Source of the DNA: an uncultured bacterium
Lineage (GTDB): Bacteria; Patescibacteriota; Minisyncoccia; Phycocordibacterales; PALSA-1337
NCBI GenBank assembly: GCA_903905325.1
Contig: CAIVGA010000055.1
Span: 1-61,736 of the forward strand
DNA: 61,736 bases
Reading direction: 5' to 3'
The notes under the pieces were generated by a model. The model did no database searches and was not told where the DNA came from. It saw only the letters and a list, made by a program, of their open reading frames with translations. The position numbers and the translations under genes were made by a program. Each line of letters begins with the position of its first letter. Within the stretch, counting starts at the first letter, position 1. Shown one piece after another: positions 25,402 to 33,754 of this stretch.

Positions 25402-26298
25402 ATGACAATCGAAAATGAAATGCTAAGTCTTGAAGAGCAACTCGAGCGCTGGTTACCATGGTTGAGAGACCAGAAAAATCAGATCGACTTAGATTTGGAC
25501 TTAACAATGTCCAATATCAGACGTTTTCGTGATGCGACCGAATCGAGAAATGGAGTCAAAGCGAAATGGCCACTGACCATTGGTACAGATGCTGTCTTGG
25601 TTCCTAATCCAAGAGCAATAATCCAGTCGCGCTACATGACGAAACAACAAGTGATAGCCGACGACTTGCGAGCCACATGGAAAAAAGTGTGGCACAGGAA
25701 AGCGGAAAAAGTTGGCGACGAACGTAAGGACGTTTGCCGATTCTACCGCGGAATACGTGCTCGTACCTTGTCGTTTCTTTCAAAGCCGAACGAATTCGGT
25801 CGTCCAAGTGCAGTTGTTTGGGACTACTTGATGAAAATCAATGGTAGCCAAGCAAAGATGATCAACGACAAAGGGATAGACGAGAAAGAATGGTACAAAC
25901 TGTACAAATTCTGGGATCCAACTGCACAAGCGATTCGATTGGCTTCGCGGCAACAAGGCAGTTTCATGATCATTCTCTGTAGCATTGGTAGTACAGCGAG
26001 AGAACTCATGCCGTCTGATGTACGCACACGGCTAATGTCCAACCAATTCCCTCTTCCTACACCATTGCTAAATTGCTGGATTGCAGCTCACAAATCAAAG
26101 ATTCCGGTAGGTAAATTCGGAATGCTTGGCGATGATTATGGAATTCTGAACGTGCAAAAAGAATGGGAACATCACGCCATATCGGTCGAAATCTCGTCAG
26201 CGTTTGTTGTTAAGTATGAACATCTATACGTTGACCAGATTTCAAGTTTCATTCCAACAATCGGCCAGGTTCCACAAATGTTGATGCATGAAAACTAA
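25402..26298 (+). CDS. unknown cassette protein 3 (298 residues)
   Basis: This protein is not recognised. It is soluble and Trp/Arg/Lys-rich: an acidic N-terminal ~40 residues (EMLSLEEQLERWLPWLRDQK), a basic middle (KKVWHRKAEKVGDERKDVCRFYRGIRAR), and a mixed C-terminal half (LGDDYGILNVQKEWEHHAISVEI). No signal peptide is seen. The ATG is preceded by a strong AAAGGAGAT site 6 bases away. A TATAAT box at 25320-25325 gives a ~70-base leader, unlike the leaderless core genes. A private terminator follows. The basic middle could bind nucleic acid (weak inference). Confidence 0.75.
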   Translation: MTIENEMLSLEEQLERWLPWLRDQKNQIDLDLDLTMSNIRRFRDATESRNGVKAKWPLTIGTDAVLVPNPRAIIQSRYMTKQQVIADDLRATWKKVWHRKAEKVGDERKDVCRFYRGIRARTLSFLSKPNEFGRPSAVVWDYLMKINGSQAKMINDKGIDEKEWYKLYKFWDPTAQAIRLASRQQGSFMIILCSIGSTARELMPSDVRTRLMSNQFPLPTPLLNCWIAAHKSKIPVGKFGMLGDDYGILNVQKEWEHHAISVEISSAFVVKYEHLYVDQISSFIPTIGQVPQMLMHEN

Positions 26299-26318
26299 GA
26301 AACTACAATCATAAACCA

Positions 26319-26347
26319 GGGGTTGCCACACCAGCGGCCCCTTTTTC
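26319..26347 (+). terminator. terminator of cassette 3
   Basis: GGGGTTGC pairs with GCGGCCCC (two wobbles) around a 7-base loop, followed by TTTTT. Confidence 0.8.
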
Positions 26348-26383
26348 TTTGCCAAATTTTCGCGGTGATTAATACGCAAATCT

Positions 26384-27439
26384 TTACCACAACGGCAAAA
26401 ATCCAAATAATCGAAGAAGAAAGGCAAGGACAATATCATACCAACGAAATTTTCTATCACCACTAGTAAACAAAGTGGAGTCCCGCTTCCATCTGGTAAT
26501 AATTATTGCCAAATCCTGAACCATATCGGGTTCCTTGAAAAAAACGCCGGCTTCAATATTCCAATCAAAAGAAATTAGATCTAAATTTGGCGAACCTATC
26601 ATTCCCTCTTTCTCATCAATCAAAAGTGCTTTGGCGTGATTCATTTCACCGTGAGAATAATAACACTTTGCACCAAGTCCAGTGAAAAAAGGCACATAAG
26701 ACTGATTGAGCCAGTTGGCATGAACATGATCTGTGTCATTCGGAAGAAGAATTTCAACTGCGACACCTCGCAGTATCGCCTTGTGAAGACTTGCTATGAG
26801 CCAACGTGGTGGAAAAAGATACGGTGTAACAAAAGTAATAGATCTTCTTGCACTATCTATACGATCTTTATAGTATTTTCTTAGCTGAAATTGCCTACGA
26901 CCAATTCCCTTTTCGACGAACCAAAGTTTGGCACGAGTAGCGAGAGGGGCTTTACTTGGATTTTTTCTAGTAGAATTCCTCAGGATCACGTCCTTACCGC
27001 CACATTCACGATAAATACGTGCATATGAGCGCATTATAGAGCGCACGACTTTTCCAGTAACGCGCACCTGCAAATCTTTCCATGAATGAAATGTGGACTT
27101 GATATTTACTCCACCTATGAAAGCAACTTCTTCATCAACTATAAGGATTTTACGATGCATACGGCGTAAAAAGAAACTATAGAAAAGCACTTCAACTCCA
27201 GCATCCTTAAGACGCGCAATTGCACCCTTACTCAAATCATAACTACCGATCATGTCTAGAATTACTATAACCTTTATTCCCCTTCGAGAGCTCGCTTCAA
27301 GTTCTGTCAGAAAATCATAACCATGAGTATCATCATGGAAAAAATACATCTCCATATATATGCTTTTTTGGGAACCCTTGATGGCAGAGAGCATACCATC
27401 CCAGGCTTTTGCTGATGTAGTAAAAATCCGGTACTTCAC
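26384..27439 (-). CDS. phospholipase D-type cardiolipin synthase-like protein
   Basis: This protein is about 351 residues with two HKD motifs: HRKILIVDEEVAFIGGVN and HAKALLIDEKEGMIGSPNLD (HxKxxxxD each), the catalytic pair of the PLD superfamily. Typical members join phosphatidylglycerols or transfer phosphatidyl groups. No N-terminal membrane helices are present, unlike long Cls. The C-terminus ends in a hydrophobic WYDIVLAFLLRLFGFLPLW helix that may anchor it. A GTG start at 27439 is chosen because TACACT ends 6 bases upstream and the region beyond is the terminator of the preceding gene. Confidence 0.88.
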   Translation of the reverse strand: MKYRIFTTSAKAWDGMLSAIKGSQKSIYMEMYFFHDDTHGYDFLTELEASSRRGIKVIVILDMIGSYDLSKGAIARLKDAGVEVLFYSFFLRRMHRKILIVDEEVAFIGGVNIKSTFHSWKDLQVRVTGKVVRSIMRSYARIYRECGGKDVILRNSTRKNPSKAPLATRAKLWFVEKGIGRRQFQLRKYYKDRIDSARRSITFVTPYLFPPRWLIASLHKAILRGVAVEILLPNDTDHVHANWLNQSYVPFFTGLGAKCYYSHGEMNHAKALLIDEKEGMIGSPNLDLISFDWNIEAGVFFKEPDMVQDLAIIITRWKRDSTLFTSGDRKFRWYDIVLAFLLRLFGFLPLW

Positions 27440-27452
27440 AATATAAGTGTAA

Positions 27453-27488
27453 CAAAAAACACCTTTTCTCGCTTTAAGAAAAAGTGTT
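27453..27488 (-). terminator. terminator after SWIB gene
   Basis: Minus strand AACACTTTTTCTT and AGAAAAGGTGTT pair around a short loop, followed by TTTTTTGTT. It separates the SWIB gene from the PLD gene. Confidence 0.75.
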
Positions 27489-27511
27489 CTTTGTTTAGAT
27501 AAAATTTGCAA

Positions 27512-27772
27512 TTATGAGAGGTGTGCTGAAACAAGCTTTGTCATTTCAAACATATTTACAACTGCCTTTCCTGCGAAGACTTTCTTGAGATTTGCGTCGG
27601 CGTTGATGTTACGCTTGTTCTTTGGATCTTGGAGGTTTGCTTTCTTGATATAAACCCAGAGAGCCTTAACGACCTCTGAACGTGGCATAGGACCCTTGCC
27701 TACAACTGCAGCCAATTCTGGGCTGATGTTCATAGGCTTCATAAATGCGGAGTTTGCTTTTGCTGGTGCCAT
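27512..27772 (-). CDS. SWIB/MDM2-domain protein
   Basis: This 86-residue protein is almost entirely one SWIB fold: NISPELAAVVGKGPMPRSEVVKALWVYIKKANLQDPKNKRNINADANLKKVF then an AVVNMFEMTKLV helix. SWIB domains are known from eukaryotic chromatin remodelers and from Chlamydia and other bacteria. In bacteria they are suspected of DNA or protein binding at the nucleoid; the role is not established. The N-terminal ~12 residues are basic and Ala-rich. It is monocistronic with a terminator. Confidence 0.9.
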   Translation of the reverse strand: MAPAKANSAFMKPMNISPELAAVVGKGPMPRSEVVKALWVYIKKANLQDPKNKRNINADANLKKVFAGKAVVNMFEMTKLVSAHLS

Positions 27773-27922
27773 AAAATTATTATTTTTATGTTAATTGTTA
27801 ATAACCCCATAATGGTAGCATACTAAGGGCAAAGCTGGCTACTAGGGGGATTTTGGGAAAATGGGCTACTTTAGTATATCAAAACAGAAACAATTTGCTG
27901 ACCACATGAAACTAAGGTGAAC

Positions 27923-28480
27923 CTATTTAAATAATCCTGATATTAATTCAAACATCTTTGTATAACCATCATTGTTGGGATGAATACCATCTTCCAGATC
28001 TTTAGTTAAATCTAAACATCCTCGCATTTGAACAAATTCTAGACCTCGTTTTGATGCAAGTCCTCTAAGCAAATCGTCATACTTATAGATTTCATTATTC
28101 AAAAACTTGCTATCAAATTTACTCGTTATCATTTCATCTACTTCAGTTAGACCAATGATAATTACTCGTTTTGCTCTTGTGATAGCCAACTCTACCAACT
28201 TATCCATATTCTCCTCGAAACTAACAAGAGCTACTTTATTAGCTTTACTTCCATGTGGATATTTAGAATCATTCACCCCCACCGCAAAAATTATTGTTTT
28301 AGGATTAATAGCACCGGACTCAACACCAAACCTCTTCAATATATCTTTTGAGGTATCACCGCAAATTCCTCGATTATATACCTCAACTTCAGTAGATGCT
28401 AAGAATTTGCGTAAAAGACCAACCCAACCTTCGCTTGGGCCTCCGTACGTAATACTATCTCCCCAAATTCCCATCTTCAT
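27923..28480 (-). CDS. SGNH/GDSL-family hydrolase
   Basis: This 185-residue hydrolase has block I GDSITYGG (catalytic Ser about residue 9), block II NRGICGDTS (Gly oxyanion), block III VGVNDS (Asn) and block V DGIHPNNDGY (Asp/His). It has no signal peptide, so a cytoplasmic esterase or acyl-hydrolase is expected. The substrate is unknown. TATAAT ends 8 bases before the ATG. It is separated by ~150 noncoding bases from the SWIB gene. Confidence 0.92.
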   Translation of the reverse strand: MKMGIWGDSITYGGPSEGWVGLLRKFLASTEVEVYNRGICGDTSKDILKRFGVESGAINPKTIIFAVGVNDSKYPHGSKANKVALVSFEENMDKLVELAITRAKRVIIIGLTEVDEMITSKFDSKFLNNEIYKYDDLLRGLASKRGLEFVQMRGCLDLTKDLEDGIHPNNDGYTKMFELISGLFK

Positions 28481-28525
28481 ATAGATTGATTATAACAAAT
28501 TTACTAACCAGAGGTTCTGCAGTTC

Positions 28526-29056
28526 TCAATTCTTTAGGAACTCTGCTCTGGTCTTGGAACGAAGAAGAAACCATATAAGGATAATCTCAAAAATGATGAT
28601 TGTGAAAAAGAAGATGATACTTGAAGTATCTTTCATCACTAGTTGCTTAAGATATATATTATTGAAAGCCATGATCAGAAGAAAGACTCTTAAGATAATG
28701 TCTAGTAAAAACACCGTTATAGTAAATTTTCTAGCGCTGTTTTTCAATCTCAGGATTAGGACGCCACCAATAAGACTGCAGATAGGAATGAGGACAGACA
28801 AGAGTGTCGCTATCTGAATAGCAATAACAGCAACGGGAGAGGCGCCAGTGGCTTGTAAAAGCATGGCTCCTCCAGCTGGACCTCTCTCATTCATTATTCT
28901 TTCAACTAATGTAGGATTAAAAATAGAGATTAAGATGGAAGCGACAATAGGATATATAAGTACATATGCAGGATAAAGGATAAGAATCCAACCAGCCAGC
29001 ATTACTCCAAGAGAACGTTTTTTGTCGATAAGATTAGTTTGTGATTCGGGTTGCAT
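28526..29056 (-). CDS. four-helix membrane protein, unknown
   Basis: This 176-residue protein has a hydrophilic start (MQPESQTNLIDKKRS) and four predicted transmembrane helices (about 16-42, 72-103, 110-127, 145-167), ending in a basic tail (RSKTRAEFLKN). No motif identifies a function; the size and topology recall small DUF-type integral membrane proteins. It is followed by the SGNH hydrolase 45 bases downstream on the same strand, but that gene has its own -10 box. Confidence 0.65.
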   Translation of the reverse strand: MQPESQTNLIDKKRSLGVMLAGWILILYPAYVLIYPIVASILISIFNPTLVERIMNERGPAGGAMLLQATGASPVAVIAIQIATLLSVLIPICSLIGGVLILRLKNSARKFTITVFLLDIILRVFLLIMAFNNIYLKQLVMKDTSSIIFFFTIIIFEIILIWFLLRSKTRAEFLKN

Positions 29057-29210
29057 AGAATATATTTTTAATAATTATATTGTAATAGTAGCTTACATAC
29101 AGCGCTTTGGGTAGCGACTAGTATTCGAATCCCTCACCCATCACTTTTTTCGCGTGTTGTAGTTTTGGCTAAGAATAAGGGTAATCGAGTCATCCGATAC
29201 TAAAAACTGT

Positions 29211-29300
29211 TGGCGGAGGGTAAGAGATTTGAACTCTTGAAGAGGTTTCCCCCTTACCACCTTTCCAAGGTGGCGCACTAGACCGCTATGCGAACCCTCC
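29211..29300 (-). tRNA. tRNA-Ser(GGA), CCA encoded
   Basis: Acceptor GGAGGGT pairs with ACCCTCC, the anticodon loop TTGGAAA gives GGA, there is a long class II variable arm, and the T loop is TTCAAAT. Discriminator G is followed by an encoded CCA (29211-29213). Confidence 0.96.
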
Positions 29301-29364
29301 TTAAACTTCATTCAGCGCACAATTTCAACTCAAGACTCGACTTCAGTAGATTAACAGAAATCGT

Positions 29365-30138
29365 CTACACATGCACCTCAGAAATATTGTGTTTCAAAAT
29401 ACTATCGATATATTCCACCAAATTAAACATTGACTGCATATCAGATTTTGTAGAAACAACTTTCGGTACGTATATATAAAGTCTATTATTATTAAATTCA
29501 AAATTCAAATTGCGAGCTTTATCAATCAAATCAACCATAACATCTGGTGATAGAATCTGGTAAGCCTCAACTTCAAAACCTTTAGGAGCTCTAACTTTAA
29601 AATACTTATTAAAATCACCCTCCAACTTCAAAACATCTTCATCATTGAAGCAATCGTCTAGAAACTGGATCTGGGATTCGGAACTCACCAATAGGTCTGG
29701 CATTGAACTATCAAAAGTTGCCTCAAATACTGTGTTGTTTATGGTTTGGGAACTTTTACCACTACCAATAATAAATTGATAGCAAAAAATACGCACATGA
29801 ATATTTTGATACATACCAGTCAAAACATCTGAGATTGATCGGTCACGACCAATGCTGAATAATTTTCCCTGAACTGAATCAACATCAATACTATCTGTAA
29901 AGGTAAAACCGATAGAAGCGCCAAATTGCTTAAAAAACTCCTTCTTCATTTTATTATAAACCGCCGAATATCCAAAGGTTATACCTATAACCAATGCAAA
30001 AAATATAAAGTGAATAATTTTAGGAAATAGAATTGCAGCAAAAATTGCTACTGCAAATATAATTATTATGAGAAGCGCCCCGTGTCGCCAAATATACTTC
30101 CACGAACTATTATCGATATTTTCAACATTTTGGTCCAT
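29365..30138 (-). CDS. two-helix membrane protein of the lemA-htpX operon (DUF3137-like)
   Basis: This protein is about 257 residues. Two adjacent transmembrane helices (about 20-62) are followed by a soluble alpha/beta domain of ~180 residues with features such as FKQFGASIGFTFTDS and IGSGKSSQTINNTVFEA. It resembles DUF3137-type proteins that often accompany LemA (family match from memory, moderate). The ATG at 30138 lies one base after the htpX stop, so translation is probably coupled. It may act with HtpX in membrane quality control. Confidence 0.65.
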   Translation of the reverse strand: MDQNVENIDNSSWKYIWRHGALLIIIIFAVAIFAAILFPKIIHFIFFALVIGITFGYSAVYNKMKKEFFKQFGASIGFTFTDSIDVDSVQGKLFSIGRDRSISDVLTGMYQNIHVRIFCYQFIIGSGKSSQTINNTVFEATFDSSMPDLLVSSESQIQFLDDCFNDEDVLKLEGDFNKYFKVRAPKGFEVEAYQILSPDVMVDLIDKARNLNFEFNNNRLYIYVPKVVSTKSDMQSMFNLVEYIDSILKHNISEVHV

Positions 30139-30139
30139 G

Positions 30140-31084
30140 TTATTTAATAGCACCTACACGGTTCTCACCCATCCCTCTCAAAATCGCAATTCTTTCTTCT
30201 GTTGGAGGATGTGTCATGAAAAGTTTAGCAATTCCCTTCACGGCTCCGGCACCGAATGGGTTTGAAATGTAAAGATGTGCTGTGGCATTATTGGCGGTGG
30301 CCATTGGGCGTCCATAAGCAGAAATTTTCTCCAGAGCAGAAGCCAAACCTTCTGGATAACGCGTAAGTAGTGCACCGTCTGTATCTGCGAGAAATTCACG
30401 CTTACGAGAAATGGCGAGCTGGATCAATTGAGCGATGATAGGTGACAAAATTACAAAAATAATTCCGACTACAGCGATAATGGCACCAGCTTCGCCTTCC
30501 CCATTATTATTTCCTCTTCCACGACCTCTGCCACCACCGAGCCACATACTACGAGTAAAAATGTTAGCCATGATAGCAATAAATCCAACCAGTACAACAA
30601 CAACTGTCTGCAAAAGTGTATCGCGATTGCCGATATGAGAAAGCTCGTGAGCCAAAACTCCAGAAAGCTCGTTTTTGTCCATCATACCTAGAAGTCCACT
30701 CGTCACGGCCACTGCCGCATGATTTTTGTCACGACCTGTAGCAAAAGCGTTTGGTGCTGGATCATTGATGATATAAAGTCTCGGCATCGGCAAACCAGCG
30801 GTGATAGATAAATTTTCCACCACGCGAAAAAGCTCCGCCTGTGTTGGGCTTGCATCACGATCAGCTGGTACAGCATGCGCCATAGAAAGAGAAATTTTGT
30901 CAGAATACCAATAGCTAGCAACATTCATTACCAAAGCAAAAATCACAGCGATCACAAGAATAAGCGGATTCCCATAATAGTAACTAATGAAATATCCAAC
31001 AGCCACGACTATGACCAAAAACATGGCCATAAGAAACCATGTTCGGCGAACATTTTTACCTTGTTGAGTATAGAGGGTAGACAT
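30140..31084 (-). CDS. htpX: membrane zinc metalloprotease HtpX
   Basis: This 314-residue M48 protease has two N-terminal helices (about 16-58), the zinc motif HELSH (LAHELSHIGN), two more helices, and the third ligand region EFLADTDGA. The Gly/Arg/Asn-rich loop GGGRGRGRGNNNGEGEAG between helices is typical. HtpX degrades misfolded membrane proteins. It forms an operon with lemA (upstream) and the DUF3137-like gene (downstream). Confidence 0.96.
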   Translation of the reverse strand: MSTLYTQQGKNVRRTWFLMAMFLVIVVAVGYFISYYYGNPLILVIAVIFALVMNVASYWYSDKISLSMAHAVPADRDASPTQAELFRVVENLSITAGLPMPRLYIINDPAPNAFATGRDKNHAAVAVTSGLLGMMDKNELSGVLAHELSHIGNRDTLLQTVVVVLVGFIAIMANIFTRSMWLGGGRGRGRGNNNGEGEAGAIIAVVGIIFVILSPIIAQLIQLAISRKREFLADTDGALLTRYPEGLASALEKISAYGRPMATANNATAHLYISNPFGAGAVKGIAKLFMTHPPTEERIAILRGMGENRVGAIK

Positions 31085-31106
31085 ATAAGGCGCCTCGCGC
31101 GCTCAG

Positions 31107-31661
31107 TTAAAACTTCACTTCAACTGGATTTTTTGCGGCAGCATCAGCAGCGTCAAGCTGGAAGAATTCCATTGCAGAAAAATGGAAACTGCTTGCAATA
31201 ATATTTCCCGGAAATACTTGGATAGATGTGTTGAGATCACGAACATTACCATTGTAGAAACGACGAGCGGCTTGAATCTTGTCTTCTGTATCGGTGAGCT
31301 CAGTCTGAAGTGCAAGGAAGTTCTGGTTGGCTTTGAGGTCTGGATAGGCTTCGGCGATAGCAAATACTGATTTCAAGGCACCTGCCAAAGTGGCTTCGGC
31401 TTGACCCTTATCTGTCAAATTGCCAGCACCCATAGCAGCCGCACGAGCCCGAGTAACACTTTCGAAAGCCTCTGTTTCGTGAGTAGCATAACCCTTTACT
31501 GTATTTACAAGGTTTGGGATGAGATCATAACGACGCTTGAGTTGAACATCGATATCTGCCCATGCTTCCTGTGCGCGGTTCTTCATCGTGACAAGACGGT
31601 TGTAAGCAAATACAGCCCAGAGAACCAATACGATGACGACTATGATAAGAATGGTAAACAT
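31107..31661 (-). CDS. lemA: LemA family protein
   Basis: This 184-residue protein has an N-terminal helix (about 2-19) then the LemA helical bundle: YNRLVTMKNRAQEAWADIDVQLKRRYDLIPNLVNTVKGY, HETEAFESVTRARA, KANQNFLALQTELTDTEDKIQAARRFYN. It is full length. LemA usually sits next to HtpX, as here, and is thought to be an accessory membrane protein. Its gene is first in the operon. Confidence 0.97.
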   Translation of the reverse strand: MFTILIIVVIVLVLWAVFAYNRLVTMKNRAQEAWADIDVQLKRRYDLIPNLVNTVKGYATHETEAFESVTRARAAAMGAGNLTDKGQAEATLAGALKSVFAIAEAYPDLKANQNFLALQTELTDTEDKIQAARRFYNGNVRDLNTSIQVFPGNIIASSFHFSAMEFFQLDAADAAAKNPVEVKF

Positions 31662-31687
31662 ATTATTTATATTAATTAATTTATTAA

Positions 31688-32380
31688 TTACTTGCTTGGA
31701 GAAACCGATGTTTCATCTTGTCCTTGAGCACTTGCAACGAATGTAAACGATTTGACCATGTCAGTAAAAGCACTATCGGTAGCAGAATTTATAGCTTTAT
31801 TATTATTCTGAGCTACAGTAACGTTGGAACCAGTGAGACCTTTTGTTGTTGGGTTGAGGGCAATAGATGCGAGCGAGAACATGTAACATACGTCACCCTG
31901 TTGAAGTGAGTACATGCGATTGAAATAAGCTCGTCCTTGTACGGTGTTAGACATAGAAATCATATTGAGCGAATTACTTCCAAATTTGACAGTACTGCGA
32001 TCTTTGATAGTCGTAACAGGAGGAAAGGCACATTCACCACTCAAAACTTGCACAGATACCTGAAGTGTAGCAACTGTCGATGTTTGTGCTGGATCAACCG
32101 GGACTATGAATGTTACGCCAGCATTTCCTTCTTCTTTTTCCCAATCACTAGGATATTTCAAAGCAAAACCGAGTTCAGCATTGTGATATTCAGAAAGTGA
32201 GTTAGAGACTTTGGTTGTTTCGGAAACAGCGACCGGAGTAGTAGATGTTGCTCCTGTATCACCAACAACTGTCATATCAGATGTTGTAACTGATGAACGG
32301 CCAGACATGACAATTATAATAATAACCACTATAGCAACTACAATAAGAATACCTGTGACAATTTTAGATGATTTATTCAT
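31688..32380 (-). CDS. anchored surface protein with PsbP-like domain (paralog A)
   Basis: This 230-residue protein has an N-terminal helix (about 8-27), a Thr/Ser/Val linker, and a globular domain beginning ELGFALKYPSDWEKEEG. That YPSDW-type opening recalls PsbP-like lipoprotein domains. Two Cys (in SGECAFPP and GDVCYMFS) probably pair outside the membrane. It shares layout and local motifs (YxMxYS..CYxFS, SAF..MVKSF) with the next gene upstream, so the two look like an old tandem duplication. Confidence 0.65.
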   Translation of the reverse strand: MNKSSKIVTGILIVVAIVVIIIIVMSGRSSVTTSDMTVVGDTGATSTTPVAVSETTKVSNSLSEYHNAELGFALKYPSDWEKEEGNAGVTFIVPVDPAQTSTVATLQVSVQVLSGECAFPPVTTIKDRSTVKFGSNSLNMISMSNTVQGRAYFNRMYSLQQGDVCYMFSLASIALNPTTKGLTGSNVTVAQNNNKAINSATDSAFTDMVKSFTFVASAQGQDETSVSPSK

Positions 32381-32407
32381 ATAAATTTATGTATGTTAAT
32401 GAAGGCA

Positions 32408-33124
32408 TTATAACACGGATTTGAAACTTGTCACGATTGAATCGAAGACAGAGACGGCTTGAGAATAATCAGCGGAGTGCTGAGAATCGTACTTCTGTAT
32501 AAGTACCGGATCGTCTACATATAATCCTGCACCATTCGAACCATGGTCAAAGAAACTAAATGAGTAGCATTGGTTATTAACTTCCGTGGTGTACAAGATT
32601 TCGTGATACAGATTGCCAGCTGCAACATCATTACCATGGATGGCTGTAAAAGAATATCCATTTGAAGAGAACGTTGTTGTGGCGGTCGATGGGTTTTGGG
32701 GAACCATCGGATCTGCACAAGAAGAACTTACGGTAATCGTTATGCGAACGTCATCTTGGAGTGGCCAATGAAAATAGTTTTCTTTAGGAAAAGCTAAAAC
32801 GATAATCGTGGAACTTGCGTCAGAATTATTACTAACTATCAAGTTAGGGGGATAAGAAATATTAAATTGAGTGGAGGGTTGGCCAAAATTGTGACTTCCC
32901 CATGAAGTTGGAACTGTGGTGGTCGAAGTTGGAATAAGATTTTCTAATTCATTCTGACCACCATTATTAGCTGAGTTAGCTGAGGAAGTCGCTAGTTGTT
33001 CAGATATAGTTTGTGATACCTGCTCATTTTGTCTCTTGGTATTCACCAAAGATCTGATGCCAAAATATAAGCCGGCTACGATCAGCGTGAGAATTATGAT
33101 TATTAGAATAAAGCGTCTTAGCAT
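32408..33124 (-). CDS. anchored surface protein (paralog B)
   Basis: This 238-residue protein has an N-terminal helix (about 5-22), a Ser/Ala/Asn linker (about 40-75), and a globular domain with FNISYPPNL, VSSSCADP and NNQCYSFSFFDHG. It ends with a SIVTSFKSVL helix equivalent to the MVKSFTFV end of the adjacent gene. It is a paralog of 31688-32380 by position and pattern rather than strong identity. Function unknown. TATTCT lies 8 bases before the ATG; a better TATAAT is ~27 bases away. Confidence 0.65.
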   Translation of the reverse strand: MLRRFILIIIILTLIVAGLYFGIRSLVNTKRQNEQVSQTISEQLATSSANSANNGGQNELENLIPTSTTTVPTSWGSHNFGQPSTQFNISYPPNLIVSNNSDASSTIIVLAFPKENYFHWPLQDDVRITITVSSSCADPMVPQNPSTATTTFSSNGYSFTAIHGNDVAAGNLYHEILYTTEVNNQCYSFSFFDHGSNGAGLYVDDPVLIQKYDSQHSADYSQAVSVFDSIVTSFKSVL

Positions 33125-33268
33125 AAATATGGAGAATAGAAAGCGGGTTGTATTATAACACTTAATACTATTGAGTAGTCACCGTTTGGTGCAGAAAGAC
33201 GAAATTGGTATCATGTGCGGTTTGAAATCTTTATTTTAATTTACTTCTCTGGTGGCATACATACTCCC

Positions 33269-33364
33269 AAAACATTGAGGTCGCAAACATCAAAAAGTAA
33301 AAATTGTCTCTATATTTTAAGCCATAAAAATGGGTTGCCAAAAGTTCTGCGACCTCAATGATTT
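33269..33364 (-). repeat. 96-bp inverted-repeat element, copy B
   Basis: Terminal inverted repeats CATTGAGGTCGCA (33273-33285) and TGCGACCTCAATG (33348-33360) are perfect complements, extended by flanking A and T runs. A 15-base core reading ATGGCTTAAAATATA on the minus strand lies at 33311-33325. Core and ends occur at identical offsets, in opposite orientation, at 41822-41917. It sits mid-way between the divergent genes at 33124 and 33518. Confidence 0.9.
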
Positions 33365-33517
33365 GAGAAGTAGTGTCCCTACATAATCGCAAGAAAAATT
33401 TTTTTGTCCATATCTTCGATTGAACATTAGCCCACGAACCAAAATAAGAAAACAACAGTCGTACAAACTGTTGTAAACTTGCACCCAAACACCCATCATG
33501 CTAGTATACAAACCTAC

Positions 33518-33739
33518 ATGAAGCACTTTCTCCCTTATATCCAGATTATTCTGTCTGTCTGTATGGTCGTCCTCATCCTGATCCAGCAAACTGGAGCTCA
33601 GGTTGGTGGCGCATTCGGCGGAAACGATAATATGAGTTCTGCTTTCCACACACGCCGTGGTCTCGAGAAAGGACTTTTTATAGCAACTGTCATAATCGCC
33701 GTACTTTTTGCCTTATCAGCTTTACTCAATCTTATTTAA
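33518..33739 (+). CDS. secG: protein-export membrane protein SecG
   Basis: This 73-residue protein has two transmembrane helices (about 3-23 and 50-72) joined by the family loop ILIQQTGAQVGGAFGGNDNMSSAF...RRGLEK. SecG assists SecYEG translocation, and secA is also in the window. The ATG at 33518 is chosen because TATACA ends 7 bases upstream and the family begins near there; an upstream ATG at 33479 would add 13 unrelated residues. It precedes the SBP gene by 15 bases. Confidence 0.93.
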   Translation: MKHFLPYIQIILSVCMVVLILIQQTGAQVGGAFGGNDNMSSAFHTRRGLEKGLFIATVIIAVLFALSALLNLI

Positions 33740-33754
33740 GTCTATATAAATTAC

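Noticed and set aside
27440..27511. longer N-terminus of the PLD protein starting at 27511
   Set aside because: The region contains the SWIB-gene terminator; a GTG at 27439 has a -10 box 6 bases upstream.
29110..29160. tRNA 3'-end-like stretch (ATTCGAATCCCTCACCCA followed by T-run)
   Set aside because: The T-arm stem does not pair and no D or anticodon arm is present; only TGGGT/ACCCA is complementary. Not enough to call a tRNA or remnant.
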